Source: JBCCXL01 sp039191605 (GTDB lineage Bacteria; Acidobacteriota; Thermoanaerobaculia; Multivoradales; JAHZIX01). From it: a stretch of DNA of 64,000 nt. Position 1 is the stretch's first letter. Each line of letters starts with the position of its first letter. This document shows, piece after piece, positions 62,001 through 64,000 of the stretch. A program made the translations under genes and the position numbers. The notes beneath the pieces are model-generated. The model was not told the DNA's origin. It searched no databases and saw only the letters and a program-made list of their open reading frames with translations. The stretch is from contig JBCCXL010000014.1 in the NCBI GenBank assembly GCA_039191605.1, positions 62,001-126,000 on the forward strand, read 5' to 3'.

Positions 62001-64000
62001 CGGGAGTCGCCGCCGCGGCGGTAGGCCTGGCGGGGGAGCAGCTGGTGGCCTGGTGGGTGGCGGAAGGGGAGACAGAGAATGCAGCGCCTCCGGAGGTTGG
62101 CGCCCTGCGCCGGCACCTCGCCTCGACCCTGCCGGACGCCTCCGTCCCCTCCCGCTTCCTGGAGGTCGAGGCGCTGCCCCTGACCCCCAACGGCAAGGTG
62201 GACTTCCCCCAGCTGCCGGCCCCCGACGCCAGCCGCCCGGAGCTCGCCAGCGCCTTCGTGGCGCCCCGTACCTCCACCGAGCGGCTGCTGGCGCAGCTAT
62301 GGGCTCAGCTCCTGGGGGTGAGCCGAGTGGGCGTGGAGGATTCCTTCTTCGAGCTCGGCGGCCATTCCCTGCTGGCGGCGCGCCTCGCCGCCCGGGTGGA
62401 AGAGGCCTTCGGGGTTCGTCCACCCCTCAAGAGCTTCTTCCAGGCGCCGACGGTGGCCGGCTTCGCCGCCGTCATCGACGAGCAGCGGCGCAGCGGCAAG
62501 GGTGGCGGCGCCCCCGCCGAGGTGTTGCCGACTCTCACTCCCGATCCGGAAGCCCTCCACGAGCCCTTCCCCCTGACCCCCATTCAGCAGGCCTATTGGG
62601 TCGGCCGAGCCGGCGGCGTGGAGGGAGGCGAGGTGTCCTCCCACCGCTATCTGGAGCTAGAGCTGGAACAGCTGGAGCCCCAGCGCCTGGAGCGCGCCTG
62701 GAATCGCCTGATCGAGCGGCATTCGATGCTGCGGGCGGTGGTCCACAGCGACGGCATGCAGCAGATTCTGCCGCAGGTTCCGGAATACCGGCTGCGCACC
62801 GAGGATCTCTCCGGCCTGGCTCCGGCGGCCGCGGAGGAGCGGCTCCAGGGCATCCGCAGCGAGCTCTCCCACCAGATGCTCTCGCCCCAGGTGTGGCCCC
62901 TCTTCGAGCTGCGGGCCACCCATCTGCCGGCTGCTGAGGGCGCGGGGGAAGGTCCCGCAGCCCCCCGCTGGCGGGTTCATCTCTCCTTCGACTACCTGCT
63001 GGCGGACGCCTGGAGTTTCGAGATCCTGCTGCGGGAGCTGGTGCGCCTCTACCTGATGCCGATCCTGGAGATGCCGGATCTGGAGCTTTCGTTCCGGGAT
63101 TACGTGCTGGCTCAGGAGGCGCTGCGGGAAGGGGAGCTCTACCAGGCCTCCCGGGAGTATTGGCTGGAGCGGCTGGAGACCCTGCCGCCGGCGCCGGAGC
63201 TGCCGCGCCTCGCCCGCCGCCGGGATTCGGATCAGGCGGCCCGCTTCCTGCGCCGGGAAGGGGGTCTCGACCCGGAAGCCTGGCGTCGTCTGCGCCAGCG
63301 CGCCGCCCGGGCCGGTCTCTCCGCTTCCTCCGCCCTGCTGGCGGCCTTTTCCGAAGCGCTGGCGGCATGGTGCAAGGAGCCCCGCTTCACCCTGGTGCTC
63401 ACCCTCTTCCACCGCCTGCCGGTGCACCCCCAGGTGGACGAGTTGGTGGGCGACTTCACCACCACGAACCTGCTGGCCGTGGACGCTACCCCGGATGCGG
63501 CCTTCGAGGAGCGGGCCCGTCGCCTTCAGCTGCGCCTGTGGGACGACCTGGATCACCGTTACTTCAGCGGCGTCGAGGTGCTGCGGGAGCTGGCCCGACT
63601 CAGCGGCGAGGGCCTGAGGGCGACGATGCCGGTGGTGTTCACCAGCACCCTGGACCTGGCGGACGCCGCCGACGGCGCCTCCGGATCGGCGGACGGCTCT
63701 GGGTCCGGCGCCCCGAATCCAGGAGCTTCGGGCGCATCCAGCCAGAGCCCGGTGGAGACCGTCTTCGGCATCTCCCAAACTCCTCAGGTCTGGCTCGACC
63801 ATCAGGTCTTCGAGGAAGAAGGCAGCCTGCGCTTCCACTGGGATGCCCTCGATTCCCTCTTCCCGGCGGGCCTGCTGGACGATCTCTTCGCCACCTACCG
63901 CCGTCTCCTGGAGACTCTGGCCGGCGATGGCCCTCAGGCCGCCGAGGCCTGGGAGCGCGGCCTCGCGGCGCTGGAGAGCGCCCCGGGGGCGGGAGCTTTG
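59030..64000 (+). CDS. NRPS, 3'-truncated: C-A-T-Cy
   Basis: 1657 residues are visible with no stop before the edge. The start is ATG at 59030; the N-terminal helix LDPRKRELLERLLAKEG resembles the docking helices of other C-starting proteins here. C: HHIVSDG at 193-199. The A domain is divergent: A3 is LFTSGSTGRPRA (from about 701) with Arg for the usual Lys, the A4 region is GHDPLLREVF, A5 is LSGATETPQ, and A10 is NGKVDF. The HDPxxR and LTPALGxLL patterns recall the A domain of LYS2-type aminoadipate reductases; the pocket reads DPRCVGLQAK and I cannot assign it. T: Ser1113. The last domain is Cy with DYLLAD (Asp1321, Asp1326), near complete at the edge and ending in ISQTPQVWLDHQ-type sequence. 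An A domain for Cys, Ser or Thr is expected just outside. Confidence 0.95.
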   Translation, partial: MSNSGPSIETLDPRKRELLERLLAKEGVDPRKVPILPGAEGQQEFPLSLSQQRLWFLDRLEPGSAAYNLENAFLLQGELEISALRRALDEVVARHASLRTVFGERDGEPFQHIAAPRRQQLPVVDLRSLEDGGEGDQEESAAEDAGLQALQRLVDREAAVPFDLAAGPLLRTTLARIDDAGGVPRHALLFTMHHIVSDGWSCGIFMREVVTLYLAFAHGGGAADAGLEAPKLQFHDYAVWQRRYLDGPALEQQLDFWRDTLEGAPPFLELPTDHPRPAVQTHRGASFGRLLPAALTSQVQARCREAGVTPFAWLLTAFGVLLARASGQRDMVVGTPVAGRHRTEVEGMIGFFINSLPLRLRLERQAGEQAPSFRQLLDRVQRAFLEAHERQDVPFERLVADLDPPRSLARPPVFQVLFNQLNVGQEEEAGDLPGLAVARLVPQDPQAMFDLTFYVSEVADAAGAGSKAGTRYNFSLLYAAALFRRPRLEAFLDLYESLLEAVVEDPQLDPFALNLASAAAALPDPQSALAPAVQESLLERWAGHVAAEPEALALVAGDLRISRSQLQRLAAAVESHLAAAGVQPGDVVAVLARRTPALVAALLGAWRRGAAFALLDAEHPPARLAACAAAAEPRAWIVIEAVDEELNSEEADESPESALGAFGLGEGALRLSADPQTWNLPADADSARPGASLSDGPGWVLFTSGSTGRPRAVLGRRESLESFLPLYRHQLELSSSDRLALLAGLGHDPLLREVFGALSVGATLHVPPPGIQRDGAALAGWLREEGITALCLTPALGTLLRAATGDSKSTERPWPDLRWLVFGGDRLPRELAQALAHRAPGCRVLNLSGATETPQAAAWGELSAAAGSSEAVLGGGVEDMQLLVLAEDSSKGSGEGGVSLSPRLAAAFEPGALALRGHRLALGYLGDAAATADRFRPDPWGDGGRLYLTGDRGRFLEDGAVAFLGRQDRQLKIRGYRVEPTEVEDALSSVPGVAAAAVGLAGEQLVAWWVAEGETENAAPPEVGALRRHLASTLPDASVPSRFLEVEALPLTPNGKVDFPQLPAPDASRPELASAFVAPRTSTERLLAQLWAQLLGVSRVGVEDSFFELGGHSLLAARLAARVEEAFGVRPPLKSFFQAPTVAGFAAVIDEQRRSGKGGGAPAEVLPTLTPDPEALHEPFPLTPIQQAYWVGRAGGVEGGEVSSHRYLELELEQLEPQRLERAWNRLIERHSMLRAVVHSDGMQQILPQVPEYRLRTEDLSGLAPAAAEERLQGIRSELSHQMLSPQVWPLFELRATHLPAAEGAGEGPAAPRWRVHLSFDYLLADAWSFEILLRELVRLYLMPILEMPDLELSFRDYVLAQEALREGELYQASREYWLERLETLPPAPELPRLARRRDSDQAARFLRREGGLDPEAWRRLRQRAARAGLSASSALLAAFSEALAAWCKEPRFTLVLTLFHRLPVHPQVDELVGDFTTTNLLAVDATPDAAFEERARRLQLRLWDDLDHRYFSGVEVLRELARLSGEGLRATMPVVFTSTLDLADAADGASGSADGSGSGAPNPGASGASSQSPVETVFGISQTPQVWLDHQVFEEEGSLRFHWDALDSLFPAGLLDDLFATYRRLLETLAGDGPQAAEAWERGLAALESAPGAGAL

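Larger units (their letters stand above)
1..64000 (+). other. NRPS/PKS biosynthetic gene cluster, one transcription unit, both ends truncated
   Basis: Nine co-directional genes fill the window with almost no non-coding DNA. Seven of the eight junctions can be read together: six overlap by 1-4 bases (ATGA, TGATG or TTGA types), and only the last two genes have leaders (85 and 99 bp). Every gene but one encodes a modular NRPS or PKS protein, and the exception is a sulfotransferase-family protein embedded in the series. I see no transporter, regulator, transposase, tRNA, rRNA or CRISPR array. The first gene enters already inside an adenylation domain and the last leaves after a Cy domain, so loading, release and most tailoring genes must lie outside. 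Confidence 0.95.

Overview
The window is one uninterrupted stretch of a giant nonribosomal peptide synthetase / polyketide synthase (NRPS/PKS) assembly line. All nine genes are on the + strand and both outer genes are cut by the window edges. Base composition is very GC-rich with G or C at nearly every third codon position, and no taxonomic marker gene is present. A high-GC Gram-negative producer such as Acidobacteriota or Myxococcota would fit the style (large synthetases, ATGA overlaps, acidic/basic docking tails), but the sequence does not decide it.

Layout, left to right: (1) 1-4893, end of an A domain, then T - sulfotransferase (ST) - C - A - T; (2) 4890-12062, C-A-T-C-A-T; (3) 12059-17188, PKS module KS-AT-KR-ACP; (4) 17185-29580, C-A-T-C-A-T-C-A-T-C, ending in an unpaired C domain; (5) 29577-30350, a free-standing sulfotransferase-family protein; (6) 30350-36787, a C-lobe remnant followed by A-T-C-A-T; (7) 36784-52053, four modules C-A(N-methyltransferase)-T-C-A-T-C-A-T-C-A-T, 5089 residues with a TTG start; (8) 52139-58930, KS-AT-ACP-Cy-A-T; (9) 59030 to the edge, C-A-T-Cy. 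Genes 1-7 are joined by 1-4 base stop/start overlaps. The only gaps are 85 and 99 bp, before genes 8 and 9; both are pyrimidine-rich and share two 6-mers. In total there are 14 complete A domains, 13 C domains, 2 Cy domains, 2 PKS modules and 17 carrier domains. I see no epimerization domain, oxidase, thioesterase or terminal reductase.

Reading pocket residues by eye against GrsA numbering, a collinear product would run roughly: (loaded unit, possibly sulfated) - unknown - Val-like - Ala-like - C2 unit reduced to beta-hydroxy (a statine-type residue with the Ala) - unknown (Glu in pocket) - Leu-like - unknown - Pro-clade-like - Val-like - N-methyl-Thr - Val - unknown (Glu in pocket) - Gly - malonyl unit left as ketone - Cys thiazoline - unknown (Lys2-like A domain) - second heterocycle set up by the last Cy.

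The most unusual points are: two sulfotransferases, one inserted in-line in an NRPS and one encoded between the halves of a split module; that split module itself, in which the C domain ends one protein and a C-lobe fragment plus A begins the next; a consistent switch in docking-tail charge (Arg-rich tails before KS-starting proteins, acidic helices before C-starting proteins); and several in-frame minisatellites in loops of catalytic domains.
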